Origin: Thalassospira mesophila
GTDB taxonomy: Bacteria; Pseudomonadota; Alphaproteobacteria; Rhodospirillales; Thalassospiraceae
NCBI RefSeq assembly: GCF_002115755.1
Contig: NZ_JFKA01000008.1
Span: 62,001 to 126,000 of the forward strand
Length of the DNA: 64,000 bases
Reading direction: 5' to 3'
This document shows, piece by piece, positions 1 to 9,533 of the stretch; positions within the stretch are counted from its first letter, which is position 1, and each line of letters opens with the position of its first letter. The notes under the pieces are model-generated. The model saw only the letters and a program-made list of their open reading frames with translations, was not told the DNA's origin and searched no databases. The translations under genes were made by a program, and so were the position numbers.

Positions 1-545
1 GCCTGTGGCCCACCGTTGCCATAAACCTGCAAATGACAACAATGCAGGCGGGCGAGGCGCTGGTGCTGGAAGGGGATTGTGCTTTCGCACTTACAATTTC
101 TGATGTGCCGGAACTAAAACCCGCGGCCATTGAACGCAATTGGCTGTGCGTGGCACCCATGGTTACCGTTTGTGCGCCAGACCATCCCTTGGCCAACGCG
201 CCGTCGCCGGTTTCGCGCGATGCGTTTGGCTGCCATATCCAGCTTGTTGTGACCGACAATCAGCCCGGTGCGGAAAAAACCCAAATGTCGGTGGCGGGCG
301 AGCGTCGCTGGCGGGTCAACGACCTTGGTGCCAAACATGATTTTCTGATCGCCGGGCTGGGTTGGGGGCATATGCCGCTTGATCTGGTTGCCGATGATCT
401 GGCGTCTGGAAAATTAATCAAAATTGATCGTCACGCATGGCATTTGCACGATCTGACTTTCATGACGTCGCATCGGCGCGGACATAAACCCTCGCCCTGT
501 GAAGCCCAATTAATTGCCCTGCTGACGGCGGCAGAGCCGCGTTAG
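1..545 (+). CDS. LysR-type transcriptional regulator, C-terminal part (cut by window edge)
   Basis: The frame is open from base 3 to the TAG at 543-545 and runs off the left edge, so the DNA-binding helix-turn-helix lies outside the window. What remains is the distal half of a LysR effector-binding domain: the segment VCAPDHPLA, then a variable stretch, then IAGLGWGHMP, which matches the usual 'G-x-G-x-x-x-x-P' turn of this family, followed by a positively charged C-terminus. The target genes cannot be told from the sequence. The following DUF305 gene is 139 bp downstream and probably separate. Confidence 0.85.
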   Translation, partial: LWPTVAINLQMTTMQAGEALVLEGDCAFALTISDVPELKPAAIERNWLCVAPMVTVCAPDHPLANAPSPVSRDAFGCHIQLVVTDNQPGAEKTQMSVAGERRWRVNDLGAKHDFLIAGLGWGHMPLDLVADDLASGKLIKIDRHAWHLHDLTFMTSHRRGHKPSPCEAQLIALLTAAEPR

Positions 546-684
546 GAATCGCCAAATATCAGTTGGGATCGGGGGCCGCCCCGAGGGGGATATGCCTTAA
601 AAATCAAAAAATATCATCAGCGATGGAATAATCGGCCTGGCCACCTGTCTAACTATTATCACATCCCAGACAGGAGCCCGCCCC

Positions 685-1155
685 ATGACCCTCGCCCGAT
701 TTGTAAGCCGCCATATTGGTGGTGCCCTGCTATCGTTTGTTGTGCTGGGCGGTGGCATTGCGTTCGCCCATAACGGCGTTGATCACAGCAAACCGCAACC
801 CGACGCCGTATCGGGTATGGCAATGGCAAGTCCTGCCGCGTCTGACCCTGCCGAAAGCGAAAATCTCGCTCATGAACAGCCGTTTTTGCAGGGCAACGAA
901 GCCGCAATGACCAAAATGATGGCCGGGATGAATGTACAAGCCACCGGCGACATTGACCGCGACTTTGTGGCGATGATGGCGCCGCATCATCAAGGTGCGA
1001 TTGATATGTGCGTTGCCTTTTTGCCCTATGCCCAAAACCCGCAGCTTAAACGCCTGTGTCAGGAAATTATCGTGACGCAGCAACAGGAAATTGCCGCGAT
1101 GTTTCTCGCCATTGGCAAAGACCTTCCCCCGTCGACCCCCGCGCCAACCCGTTAG
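685..1155 (+). CDS. DUF305 family exported protein (CopM-like)
   Basis: A 156-residue protein with a signal peptide (about residues 1-28, hydrophobic core then AFA before HN), so it should be periplasmic. The DUF305 signature is in the C-terminal half, with the Met/His-rich run MMAPHHQGAIDM at about residues 95-106. Some members of the family (CopM) bind copper, and the Met and His residues here are compatible with that, but copper binding is an inference. An alternating Met-rich stretch (AMTKMMAGMN) precedes the domain. A strong terminator follows, so it is probably transcribed alone. An AGGAG-type ribosome site (gacaggag) lies upstream of the ATG. Confidence 0.85.
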   Translation: MTLARFVSRHIGGALLSFVVLGGGIAFAHNGVDHSKPQPDAVSGMAMASPAASDPAESENLAHEQPFLQGNEAAMTKMMAGMNVQATGDIDRDFVAMMAPHHQGAIDMCVAFLPYAQNPQLKRLCQEIIVTQQQEIAAMFLAIGKDLPPSTPAPTR

Positions 1156-1213
1156 ATCAATCGGTTTCATCCCGCCTGGAATGTGCAGGGCTTTCCACCT
1201 TCACATTCTGTAT

Positions 1214-1247
1214 CCGGGGCCGGGTCACTTTTCCCGCCCGGCCCCGG
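1214..1247 (+). terminator. Rho-independent-type terminator after the DUF305 gene
   Basis: An 11-bp perfect GC-rich stem (CCGGGGCCGGG at 1214-1224 pairing with 1237-1247) has a 12-nt loop and is followed by a T-rich stretch (tttggccgttttcatttt). It separates the DUF305 gene from the propeller gene. Confidence 0.75.
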
Positions 1248-1331
1248 TTTGGCCGTTTTCATTTTACGCCCTCCCCAAAAACGCCGTCCAATCCCTTTCT
1301 TTCCCCCATCCTGTAAATGTCTGGAAACCTC

Positions 1332-2786
1332 ATGAAACGTTTATTCGCCTCAACCTTTTTAACCTGTAGCCTGTTTGCCGGGGCCAGTGCGGCCTTGGCC
1401 GGGCAGGCCCCGCTGGCCGATACGGCAAAGGATATTCCGATCAGCCATCACGACCGGGTTTATGCCGCCGAACAGTTTTCCAACACGGTTTCCGTGGTCG
1501 ACCCGGCAGATAATAAATTGCTGGGTGTTATTCGCCTGGGTGACCCGCAGCCGCGCAATTTAAGCCCGCTTTATCGCGGGCAGGTGCTGGTGCATGGCAT
1601 GGGCTTTGCGCCCGATCATAAAACACTGGCCGTTGTTGCCGTTGGCAGCAATTCGATTTCTTTTATCGATACCGCGACCAACAGTGTCAAACACACCACC
1701 TATCTGGGTCGCTCCCCGCACGAGGCATTTTACACCCCCGATGGCAAGGAAGTGTGGGTTACCATTCGCGGGGAAGATTATGTTTCCGTGATTGATGCCG
1801 CCACGTTCGAGGAAAAAACCCGCATCAAAGTGCCTGCCGGGCCGGGCATGCAGATCTTTTCACCCGACGGTAAATACGGCTATGTCTGTTCATCGTTTAA
1901 CCCCGAAACACTGGTGATTTCGGTCGCCGATCATAAGGTGGTAGGTCACATCAAACAGGCCAGCCCGTTTTGCCCCAATATTGCCGCCAGCCCCGATGGC
2001 AAACAGGTGTGGTTTACGCTTAAAGACATTGGCAAGGTGCAGGTATTTAATGCCCGCCCGCCCTTTGACGTGATCAAAACCATTGATACCGGGCCTATCA
2101 CCAACCACGTTAATCTGGTCCATAACGCCAAGGGCACCTTTGCCTATGTCACCATTGGCGGGTTGAACCAGGTGAAGGTTTTTAATGCGAAAACGTTTGA
2201 ACAGGTGGCAACCGTACCGGTCGGAAAATTGCCACATGGCCTGTGGCCGTCGGGCGATGGCACGCGGATTTATGTGGGGCTGGAAAATGCCGATGCCCTG
2301 GCCGCGATTGATACCCTGATCAACAAGGTGGTGGCGACCATTCCGGTGGGGCAGGCCCCGCAGGCGGTGAATTATGTGCCCGGTGCCGTTACCAGTGGCG
2401 ATGGCATGGCAAATTTGCAGCCGTTGGGTGAAACTGATCAGGCGGTGCAGTTTGTGTTGCATCCGGTGGGCGATACCGACCACCAGCCCACCAGTGTGTC
2501 CCTGTTTGATCAGGGCCTGACGCAGGTGGTTCAGGCATCGGTAAGCGGGCTGGAACCCAAAAAGGATTATGTCCTGGCATTGTCCAACCATGCCGATGGT
2601 AGCGGGGCGTTGCAGGCGATTGCGGCCTTTAAGGCCAACCCGGTTGGCGCGGGCATTGTTAACGCGCTTGGCCCCATTCGCCAGCTTGTTCAGGGCGAGG
2701 AAGGGGTTGCCAAACGCTATCTGGTTATTGCCAGTGGCACGGTTGGTAATATTGGCAAGCCGGTTCAGGTGCAGGCCGCGGACTAG
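1332..2786 (+). CDS. Exported YVTN/NHL-type beta-propeller protein
   Basis: A 484-residue secreted protein. The ATG at 1332 (MKRLFAS) begins a typical signal peptide ending near residue 24 (ALAG) and has a GGAAAC site in front; an in-frame ATG at 1317 would only add five residues. Repeats of the kind 'NTVSVVDPADNKLLGVI', 'NSISFIDTATNSV', 'DYVSVIDAATFEE' and 'NQVKVFNAKTFEQV' show a propeller covering about residues 35-350, followed by a separate C-terminal domain of about 120 residues. YVTN propellers are found in surface-layer proteins and in metal or denitrification-linked periplasmic proteins. The substrate here is unknown. An ECF sigma operon follows. Confidence 0.8.
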   Translation: MKRLFASTFLTCSLFAGASAALAGQAPLADTAKDIPISHHDRVYAAEQFSNTVSVVDPADNKLLGVIRLGDPQPRNLSPLYRGQVLVHGMGFAPDHKTLAVVAVGSNSISFIDTATNSVKHTTYLGRSPHEAFYTPDGKEVWVTIRGEDYVSVIDAATFEEKTRIKVPAGPGMQIFSPDGKYGYVCSSFNPETLVISVADHKVVGHIKQASPFCPNIAASPDGKQVWFTLKDIGKVQVFNARPPFDVIKTIDTGPITNHVNLVHNAKGTFAYVTIGGLNQVKVFNAKTFEQVATVPVGKLPHGLWPSGDGTRIYVGLENADALAAIDTLINKVVATIPVGQAPQAVNYVPGAVTSGDGMANLQPLGETDQAVQFVLHPVGDTDHQPTSVSLFDQGLTQVVQASVSGLEPKKDYVLALSNHADGSGALQAIAAFKANPVGAGIVNALGPIRQLVQGEEGVAKRYLVIASGTVGNIGKPVQVQAAD

Positions 2787-2805
2787 CCCTGTTTAAGCGA
2801 TGAGG

Positions 2806-2846
2806 TGCTGCCCGGTGCCAACCGCGTCAACCGGCGCCGGGCAGCA
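2806..2846 (+). terminator. Terminator-like stem-loop after the propeller gene
   Basis: TGCTGCCCGG (2806-2815) pairs perfectly with CCGGGCAGCA (2837-2846) and is followed by tgtttta. It lies 20 bp after the stop codon and before the sigma-factor gene. Confidence 0.65.
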
Positions 2847-2908
2847 TGTTTTAGCACCTTGAGTCAAAAACAGGCATACTCGACCAACAGTCCGGGCCGG
2901 AGGCCAGC

Positions 2909-3454
2909 GTGATGCATGACGACGAGATGACCAGACGGATCGCGCCACTTATTCCGGCATTGCGCCGTTATGCGCGCGCCCTGATGAAAAATCCGGCGAT
3001 GGCCGATGATCTGGTGCAAGATTGCCTGGAACGGGCGATCAGCCGCTGGCATCAGCACCGTGTTGATGGCAATACCCGCACATGGATGTTTACCATTTTG
3101 CATAATCTGGCGGTGAATAACTGGCAGCAGGCCCGTTTTCGCGGTGTGCATGTGACAATTGACGATGTCGGCGATGCCGCATTTTCACATCCGCCACAGC
3201 AGGACGAAAACCTGCATTTACAGGATGTGATGGCAGCACTGGAACAATTGCCCGATGATCAGCGCAGTGTTGTTTTGCTGGTATCGGTCGAGGATTTATC
3301 CTATGCCGATGCCGCCAAGGTGCTGGGTGTGCCGGTGGGCACGGTGATGTCGCGTTTGTCACGCGGGCGCGAACGCCTGCATCAAATCCTTGCCGGTGCC
3401 GCAAATGGCACGGTAGAAAACCCCCACGGACCAGCCTTGCGGAGGGTGAAATGA
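2909..3454 (+). CDS. ECF-type RNA polymerase sigma factor
   Basis: A 181-residue extracytoplasmic-function sigma factor that would direct RNA polymerase to a small stress regulon. Region 2 is seen at about residues 10-75 (LRRYARALMKNPAMADDLVQ, then RTWMFTILHNLAVN) and region 4 at about 112-165 (LPDDQRSVVLLV, then a helix-turn-helix VPVGTVMSRLSRGRERL). The frame can start at GTG 2909 or at the adjoining ATG 2912. Its stop overlaps the start of the next gene by ATGA, the usual translational coupling of an ECF sigma with its anti-sigma. Which signal it answers is not visible. Confidence 0.93.
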   Translation: MMHDDEMTRRIAPLIPALRRYARALMKNPAMADDLVQDCLERAISRWHQHRVDGNTRTWMFTILHNLAVNNWQQARFRGVHVTIDDVGDAAFSHPPQQDENLHLQDVMAALEQLPDDQRSVVLLVSVEDLSYADAAKVLGVPVGTVMSRLSRGRERLHQILAGAANGTVENPHGPALRRVK

Positions 3455-4251
3455 GCGACCGGCCGATCACCGAAGATGACCTTCATGCCTATGTTGACCT
3501 TGCGCTGGACGCCGCACGCCACGGCGAGGTTGAACGCTATCTGGCGCGCCACGAAGATGTTGCCGCCCGGGTTGCCGGATACCGCAAAGACCGCGATCTT
3601 TTGCGCAACGCCTTTGCCCGCGTGGCCGAGGAACCCGTACCATCGCGCCTGAATGTGGACCGCATGATCGCACAGCGCCACGCATCGCGCTATCAGGTGT
3701 GGCAACTGGCCGTTGCCGCAATGGTGATGCTGGTGGTGGGGGTGGCTGGGGGCTGGTCGTTGCATGGGCAATGGGGCCCGCCTGTTGCAGTGGTGGCCGC
3801 AGGCCCTGCAAGCGGCATTGCCGCCCTGGCAAGCGAGGCAGCAGACAGCTATGCCGTTTATGCGCCCGACAGTTTTCGCCCGGTCGAAATGCGCGCTGAT
3901 GACAGTGCCGATTTTGTGCGCTGGGCATCACAACGATTATCGCACCCGGTGCGCGTGCCCGACCTTGCCCCGGCGGGGTACCGGTTTATGGGCGGGCGGA
4001 TCATTGCAACCGCGCATGGGCCGGCTGCCATGCTGATGTATGATGACGATAAAGGCGTTCGGCTGGTGATGCTGACACGCCCGATGGAGATTGATCAAAA
4101 CGCGCCCATGACCAGCAGCCACCGGGGTGACCTTGGCGGGTATAGCTGGGCGGACAAGGGGCTGGGATATAGCGTGGTTGCTCCGCTGGGGGATGGTTTG
4201 TTGCATCCGCTGGCCGATGAAATCCGCCGTCAGCTGGGCCGTGATATTTGA
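3451..4251 (+). CDS. Membrane-anchored anti-sigma factor
   Basis: A 266-residue partner of the preceding sigma factor. A cytoplasmic N-terminal helical domain of about 85 residues (DDLHAYVDLALDAARHGEVE) precedes one membrane segment at about residues 88-107 (LAVAAMVMLVVGVAGGWSL) and a periplasmic domain of about 155 residues. The N-terminal domain follows the shape of the anti-sigma zinc-finger fold but has no HxxxCxxC cysteines, so it should be a zinc-free member. The ATGA overlap with the sigma gene supports the pairing. Release of the sigma factor presumably needs a periplasmic signal or proteolysis, which is inference. Confidence 0.85.
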   Translation: MSDRPITEDDLHAYVDLALDAARHGEVERYLARHEDVAARVAGYRKDRDLLRNAFARVAEEPVPSRLNVDRMIAQRHASRYQVWQLAVAAMVMLVVGVAGGWSLHGQWGPPVAVVAAGPASGIAALASEAADSYAVYAPDSFRPVEMRADDSADFVRWASQRLSHPVRVPDLAPAGYRFMGGRIIATAHGPAAMLMYDDDKGVRLVMLTRPMEIDQNAPMTSSHRGDLGGYSWADKGLGYSVVAPLGDGLLHPLADEIRRQLGRDI

Positions 4252-4258
4252 TAAAGAT

Positions 4259-4290
4259 AAGGCGTGCGAACCTGAACGGTTGCACGCCTT
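4259..4290. terminator. Shared terminator between convergent anti-sigma and uspA genes
   Basis: AAGGCGTGC (4259-4267) pairs with GCACGCCTT (4282-4290), and the inner AACC/GGTT continues the stem. The hairpin sits between the ends of two converging genes, so it can serve both strands, although the T-tracts are short. Confidence 0.6.
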
Positions 4291-4316
4291 GTATCGTTTG
4301 CCGACTGCCATAAGGC

Positions 4317-5171
4317 CTAGCGAAACAGCATCACCGGCACATGGCAGGACCGCACCATTTCGGTGGTGGTGCTGCCAATGATCAGGTTGCGAATGCGTGA
4401 ATGGCCATAGGCCCCCATCACCAGCAAATCATAGCCGTCTTTTTCAATCCGGGTTTTGATCACGGTTTCTGCATTGCCCTTTTCAATCGCACTTTCGGTG
4501 TCGATCCCGGCATTTTGCAAAATCGCAACCGCGTCTTCCAGGGTCTGGCGTGCGTCGTTGTTTAACTCGCCCGCAGACAAAAGCAGGCAGGAAAGTCCTT
4601 TAAACACTTTGCTTTGGGCAATGTGATCAATGGCTTTCATCACGCTGGGGCCACCGTCAAAGGCGATGACGAATTTTTCAATCGGCTTGAACGCGCGCGA
4701 TGTCACCATGATCGGCTTGGTTGCCGCACGCACCACACGTTCGAGATTGGACCCTAAATGCATTTTGGCGAAATCGGCGGCTTCACCGCGTTTGCCAATA
4801 ATGATCAGGTTGGTGTCTTTTTCAAATTCGGCAATGGCTTCGATAAGGTCGCCGTGACGCAGCTTGGTGCCAACTTCGGCAATGCCCTGGCTTTCCAGTT
4901 GCGCCTTGGCCTCGGCCAGTAACAAACGGCCATGTTTTAAGGCCAGCTTGGCTTTTTGTTCGTCAAGATCAGCGAGTTCCTGCAACAGGGCACTGCGCGC
5001 ACCCAGTTGCAGGTTGCCGCTGAAATCGGCATTTTCACCGCTGGCATGGCGGCGACCCAAGACATGCATCAAATCAACAGATGCCCCGGCACGCCCGGCG
5101 ATCCAGGCGGCGTGGTCACAAACGCTGTGCGAATAAACCGACCCGTCGATCAGTGCGATCAAATGTGTCAT
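4317..5171 (-). CDS. Universal stress protein, tandem UspA domains
   Basis: A 284-residue cytoplasmic protein made of two UspA folds. The first (about residues 1-150) begins HLIALIDGSVYSHSVCDHAA; the second (about 165-284) begins KFVIAFDGGPSVMKAIDHI and carries the ATP-binding loop pattern near its end (MGAYGHSRIRNLIIGS, with the G-x2-G-x9-G-S/T layout). Tandem Usp proteins help cells survive starvation and oxidative stress; the target is not known. The gene starts 13 nt after the SulP stop codon, so the two are very likely co-transcribed. Confidence 0.9.
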   Translation of the reverse strand: MTHLIALIDGSVYSHSVCDHAAWIAGRAGASVDLMHVLGRRHASGENADFSGNLQLGARSALLQELADLDEQKAKLALKHGRLLLAEAKAQLESQGIAEVGTKLRHGDLIEAIAEFEKDTNLIIIGKRGEAADFAKMHLGSNLERVVRAATKPIMVTSRAFKPIEKFVIAFDGGPSVMKAIDHIAQSKVFKGLSCLLLSAGELNNDARQTLEDAVAILQNAGIDTESAIEKGNAETVIKTRIEKDGYDLLVMGAYGHSRIRNLIIGSTTTEMVRSCHVPVMLFR

Positions 5172-5184
5172 CGGATATGTTCCC

Positions 5185-6675
5185 TTAATGCCCCATCAGG
5201 CGTTCAAATGCGCCGGGTTTATCGTGAAGGGCCAGTTTATCGACAATGGTTTCACTGGCGTCATTGAGGCCAATCAATTCCACATCGGCCCCTTCGCGGC
5301 GGAATTTAAGCACCACCATATCAAGTGCGGACACACTGGAAATATCCCAGATATGCGCATGGCTGACATCAATCACGACTTTATCCAGGGCTTCTTTAAA
5401 ATCAAAGGCCTGGGTGAATTTTTCAGCTGATGCAAAGAAAATCTGCCCTTCAACATGATAGGTGCGGGTGGCACCATCGGTTGAAATTTCGCTGCGGATG
5501 CGGAAAATTTGCGAGATTTTCCAGGCAAAGAAAATACCCGACAGCAAAACACCCACCAGAACGCCGATGGCCAGATTATGGGTGGCAACCACCACAACCA
5601 CGGTTGACAGCATAACAGCGGACGAACTGCGGGGATGGGTTTTAAGGTTTTTGATCGACGACCAGCTAAAAGTACCGATCGATACCATGATCATGATGGC
5701 AACCAGGGCCGCCATCGGAATGATCCGCACCAGATCGCCCAGAACCACAATCAGGATCAGCAGAAAAACACCGGCCAGAAAGGTCGATAACCGGCCACGG
5801 CCCCCTGATTTAACGTTAATCACGGATTGGCCGATCATGGCACAGCCTGCCATCCCGCCAATAAAGCCGGTGCAGAAATTGGCAATGCCCTGACCATAAC
5901 ATTCGCGGATACGGTTGCTCGGCGTGTCGGTCAGATCATCGACAATCGATGCCGTCATCAGCGATTCAAGCAGGCCCACGGCCGCCACCCCTGCCGAATA
6001 GGGCAGAATGATCAGCAATGTATCAAGGTTGAACGGCACATTGGGGATCATGAAGGCCGGGAAGGCATCGGGCAGTTTGCCCATGTCGCCAACAGTGTGG
6101 AAGTCCGAAGTGATAAACAGCGAAATGGTGGTCAAAACCACAATCGCGACCAGGGGCGATGGCACCACCTTGGTCAGGCGCGGGAACAGGTAAATAATGG
6201 CAAGGCCCCCGGCCACCATCACATAGGTCACCCACGGCACATTGGTCAGCTCTGGCAATTGCGCCATGAAAATCAAAATCGCCAGCGCGTTAACAAAGCC
6301 GGTCATCACCGATTTCGAAACAAACTTCATCAAATTGCCCAGCCGCAGCACGCCTGCGACCATTTGCAAAATACCCGCCAGCACGGTTGCCGCCAAAAGA
6401 TAATCCAGCCCGTATTCCCGAACCAGCGACCCCATCAACACGGCCGTTGCCGCCGTTGCTGCCGAGATCATGCCGGGCCGACCGCCAAAAATGGAGGTAA
6501 TCACGGCAATGGAAAAAGACGCAAACAGGCCAACTTTCGGGTCAACCCCGGCGATGATGGAAAAAGCGATGGCTTCAGGGATCAAGGCCATCGCCACAAC
6601 CATGGCCGACAAGACGTCGCCCCGAATATTGCCCAGCCACTCGGCGCGTAGTTTTGGTAGGAAATCTGTGTTCAC
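5185..6675 (-). CDS. SulP family inorganic anion transporter with STAS domain
   Basis: A 496-residue integral membrane protein of the SulP/SLC26 family, which carries sulfate, bicarbonate or related anions across the inner membrane. The N-terminal part has the conserved [17 protein letters not shown] motif, followed by ten or more hydrophobic segments to about residue 390. A cytoplasmic STAS domain fills about residues 400-496 ([20 protein letters not shown]). The substrate cannot be chosen from sequence alone. Pairing of a SulP carrier with a Usp protein downstream suggests a stress-linked role, which is inference. Confidence 0.9.
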   Translation of the reverse strand: MNTDFLPKLRAEWLGNIRGDVLSAMVVAMALIPEAIAFSIIAGVDPKVGLFASFSIAVITSIFGGRPGMISAATAATAVLMGSLVREYGLDYLLAATVLAGILQMVAGVLRLGNLMKFVSKSVMTGFVNALAILIFMAQLPELTNVPWVTYVMVAGGLAIIYLFPRLTKVVPSPLVAIVVLTTISLFITSDFHTVGDMGKLPDAFPAFMIPNVPFNLDTLLIILPYSAGVAAVGLLESLMTASIVDDLTDTPSNRIRECYGQGIANFCTGFIGGMAGCAMIGQSVINVKSGGRGRLSTFLAGVFLLILIVVLGDLVRIIPMAALVAIMIMVSIGTFSWSSIKNLKTHPRSSSAVMLSTVVVVVATHNLAIGVLVGVLLSGIFFAWKISQIFRIRSEISTDGATRTYHVEGQIFFASAEKFTQAFDFKEALDKVVIDVSHAHIWDISSVSALDMVVLKFRREGADVELIGLNDASETIVDKLALHDKPGAFERLMGH

Positions 6676-7062
6676 AGGAATATCTCCAGTCGTCCCCCGT
6701 CCCGCAGTCCGTGCTGCGGGTCGTCATTTTATTGGAATGTACGAAATCGTGAAATGGATTGTGAAATGGTCGGTCAGGTGCCTTGCCGGTTGCACACGCG
6801 GGTTGCGCCGGGAAAAGGGGTTCCGTCGCAGTGACATCGCGGCAATGAATGTGTGGCACCTTACATCAAACCAAAATCCGTCATTATTCAAATCAAATGC
6901 TGCGGCGCAGCGGGTTGTATCTAGCGCAATTTTGATCAAAAAACAACCATGCCGCTGGTTTGTGCGGGGATGCGACACAGCAAAAACCGGGCCTTTTCAA
7001 TGCAAAGACCCGGTTTTATATAATGTTATTAATTCGCTATGGCAGGGGCATGTTTTTGCCGT
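6676..7062. other. 387-bp non-coding region between sulP and a chemoreceptor gene
   Basis: This stretch holds the promoter side of the sulP-uspA operon near 6676 and the terminator of the chemoreceptor at 6983-7017. The interior is unusually rich in repeated tgaaatgg words near 6750-6775 (gtgaaatggattgtgaaatgg), possibly part of an operator. No gene is supported in it. Confidence 0.5.
6983..7017 (-). terminator. Terminator of the chemoreceptor gene
   Basis: AAAACCGGG (6983-6991) pairs with CCCGGTTTT (7009-7017). On the minus strand the hairpin is followed by a T-run, as expected for a terminator of the gene that ends at 7063. Confidence 0.75.
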
Positions 7063-9216
7063 TCAGTCGCGATCCTGAATTTCAGCAAGAAAACCATCGA
7101 TCTCGCGCCGTAAATTATCGGCCTGCCGGGCCAGACTATCGGCAGCGATGGTGACATCGGCGGTGGCGGTTTCGCTGCGTTTGGCGGCATCGCCCACCCC
7201 GGCAATATTGCGGGTAACTTCATCGGTCCCTTGCGCGCTTTGCTGGGTATTACGCGCAATATCGCGGGTAGCAGCCCCTTGTTGTTCGACCGATGCGGCA
7301 ATGGTGGTGCCGATGGTGTTAATATCGCCAATCACCTCGGAAATCGCCTGCATCGAAAGCACAGCTTCGCGGGTGGCATCCTGAATGGTGATAATCTGAT
7401 CGCTGATTTCGCTGGTGGCCCGGCTGGTTTGCGATGCCAGCGATTTAACCTCGCCCGCAACCACGGCAAATCCCTTGCCGGCATCTCCGGCCCGTGCGGC
7501 CTCGATGGTGGCGTTTAACGCCAACAGGTTGGTTTGCCCGGCAATATCGTTAATCAGGGTAACAACTTCGCCAATACGATCGGCACTTTGCGCCAGGGTT
7601 TTAACCAGGTTGTTGCTTTCGTTGGTGCGGGTAACGGCCCCTTGGGCAATGTCGCTGGATTTATGGACCTGATCGCTGATTTCCAAAATGGATGCCGATA
7701 ATTGTTCGGCGGCAGATGCAACCGATTTGACATTGCCCGATGCCTGGCGCGCCGCCACAATAACATTGTTGCTGAGAAGGTTGGTCTGGGCCACGGTTTC
7801 GCCCATCACACCGGCACTGGTCCGCATCGATTGTGATGCCTGTTGCACCGATGCCAGCGCTTGGTCGCTGCGGCTGCGGAATTTATCGATTGAACGGCGA
7901 ATTTCGTCGGCGCGGTCCAGCTTGCGTTGGCTTTCGGCTTCGCGTTCGGCAGTCAGGCGGGCATTTTCGCGCAAATTGGTACGAAACAGGGCCAAAGTTT
8001 CAAAAATGCGGCCAACCGCATTGCGGCTGCCCGGTGCGGGGATGGCAATATCAAGCTCGCCCTGTGCCAAACGTTCCATCAGTGCTACCGCCTGGGTCAG
8101 CGGGCGGGTAATGCCGCGCCCCAATGACAGGCCCACCAGTATGGCGACTGCCGCCACCCCCACTAGTAACATCAGTGAAAAATTACGCATCCAGATGGCA
8201 GGGGCGAAAATTTCGTCGCTGTCAATTTCGGCGACGATGGCCCATTTGGTGTTTTCAAATGTCATTGGCACATAGGACGACACCACGCTGGCCGAACGAT
8301 AGTTCAAATCTTCCATCGTGCCGGTTTTGCCCGACAATGCATCGCGCACCTGTTTGGTGTCGATCTTGCGGTTCAGGCTGGTGCTTTCGCTGCCCATGCG
8401 GCTGTCATTGCGCATCAGCAAATCCTGACCAACCAGATAAACTTCGCCGCTTTGGCCCAGTCCTTCGCTTTGTTGCAAAACATCGTTTATGCGGGCGGCC
8501 GGAATTTCGACGGCAAAAACACCGACCCGGCTTTTGCCGTCATCGCTAAAAACCGGGGTTGCCAAAAAGGCGTTGCCGGTGTTTTCGGCGGGCTGATACA
8601 GGCTGAAATCCTCGAACGCGATGTGTCCGGGCATGGCTGTGCTTGCTGTTTTATACGCCCGGCCCAATCCGGTTTGCGCCCACGCGCCATTGGCAACATT
8701 ACTGGCGAAATCGGGGCGCTTGGCCTCGGAATACAAAACCGCGCCATCGTTATTAATCAGGAAAATGTCGGCGTAACCGCGTTCATGCAGCAGTTTATCC
8801 ATCCATGGATGATACTGGTGATGGATATCAGACCAGGTAGAGCCATCTTTGGCCTGCAACAACTGATCGCGCTGGTTTGCCGGGTTGGGGTTTTGGCTGA
8901 TATACAGGTTTTGCAGGGTTTTTTCCGGGTAATTGCCCAAATCGGACCAGGCAAACGAAAACAGTTTCATCGCCTGGCGAATGGCGGGGCTATCAGCCTG
9001 AATAAGCAAATCCTGCCGGACAGAGCCCAGATATTGTGCCAGTTCGCTTTGGCGTGAATTGGCAAGGGCATAAAGTTTGTCGGTCGCCCCTTCATTGAGG
9101 GCGTTGCGGGCAATGACATAGCTTGAAATGGCTGTAATGGCGGTGGCCAATATCGCGATCAGGGCAATGACAGTGGGAATAACCCGGCGTAATGACATTT
9201 TGGCTAGAAAACCCAC
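7063..9216 (-). CDS. Methyl-accepting chemotaxis protein (dCache-HAMP-MCP signal)
   Basis: A 717-residue membrane chemoreceptor. A first membrane segment at about residues 13-33 ([19 protein letters not shown]) and a second at about 348-367 enclose a large periplasmic sensor of the double-Cache type. A HAMP linker follows, then the cytoplasmic signalling rod with the conserved hairpin tip ([20 protein letters not shown], then [13 protein letters not shown]) that binds CheW and CheA. No C-terminal pentapeptide tether for methylation enzymes is present (the protein ends EIQDRD). The ligand is unknown. No chemotaxis genes are adjacent, so it is an orphan receptor feeding a pathway encoded elsewhere. 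Confidence 0.95.
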   Translation of the reverse strand: MGFLAKMSLRRVIPTVIALIAILATAITAISSYVIARNALNEGATDKLYALANSRQSELAQYLGSVRQDLLIQADSPAIRQAMKLFSFAWSDLGNYPEKTLQNLYISQNPNPANQRDQLLQAKDGSTWSDIHHQYHPWMDKLLHERGYADIFLINNDGAVLYSEAKRPDFASNVANGAWAQTGLGRAYKTASTAMPGHIAFEDFSLYQPAENTGNAFLATPVFSDDGKSRVGVFAVEIPAARINDVLQQSEGLGQSGEVYLVGQDLLMRNDSRMGSESTSLNRKIDTKQVRDALSGKTGTMEDLNYRSASVVSSYVPMTFENTKWAIVAEIDSDEIFAPAIWMRNFSLMLLVGVAAVAILVGLSLGRGITRPLTQAVALMERLAQGELDIAIPAPGSRNAVGRIFETLALFRTNLRENARLTAEREAESQRKLDRADEIRRSIDKFRSRSDQALASVQQASQSMRTSAGVMGETVAQTNLLSNNVIVAARQASGNVKSVASAAEQLSASILEISDQVHKSSDIAQGAVTRTNESNNLVKTLAQSADRIGEVVTLINDIAGQTNLLALNATIEAARAGDAGKGFAVVAGEVKSLASQTSRATSEISDQIITIQDATREAVLSMQAISEVIGDINTIGTTIAASVEQQGAATRDIARNTQQSAQGTDEVTRNIAGVGDAAKRSETATADVTIAADSLARQADNLRREIDGFLAEIQDRD

Positions 9217-9533
9217 GATATATCTTCCCGTTCGTTGCGACGCTCGTCATAGGCCGAACGCGCCTTATTAATCCGATGCCTAAGGTTTTATCTGGGGCAT
9301 CGCGGGTTCGGGGAAATCAAATCTGTGTGCTGCCAAAGTGATCTAAATGTGAACGATCATTCCAAAACCTTGCGTGGCAACATGCGGCGCATTATCGACC
9401 GGGAATTTTGTTGCGGTTCTCCGGGCTGAATTTGGGTTGGCAGCGGCGGTGAGAGAATATGCTTTAACCACGAAAAAGGACGGCATCCGTTAAAGATGCC
9501 GTCCTTAATGTCGCTGCCGATAAAACCGTATGC
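9217..9533. other. 317-bp intergenic region between the chemoreceptor and acs
   Basis: It contains the upstream region of the chemoreceptor gene and, at 9476-9506, the terminator of acs. No reading frame or RNA gene is supported. Confidence 0.5.
9476..9506 (-). terminator. Terminator of acs
   Basis: AAGGACGGCATC (9476-9487) pairs perfectly over 12 bp with GATGCCGTCCTT (9495-9506) around a 7-nt loop. On the minus strand it is followed by a short T-run, 27 bp after the acs stop codon. Confidence 0.85.

Noticed and set aside
5827-6651. A 274-codon frame opposite the SulP gene
   Set aside because: Its translation is dominated by His, Gln, Asn and Arg and lacks any hydrophobic core; it mirrors the transporter.
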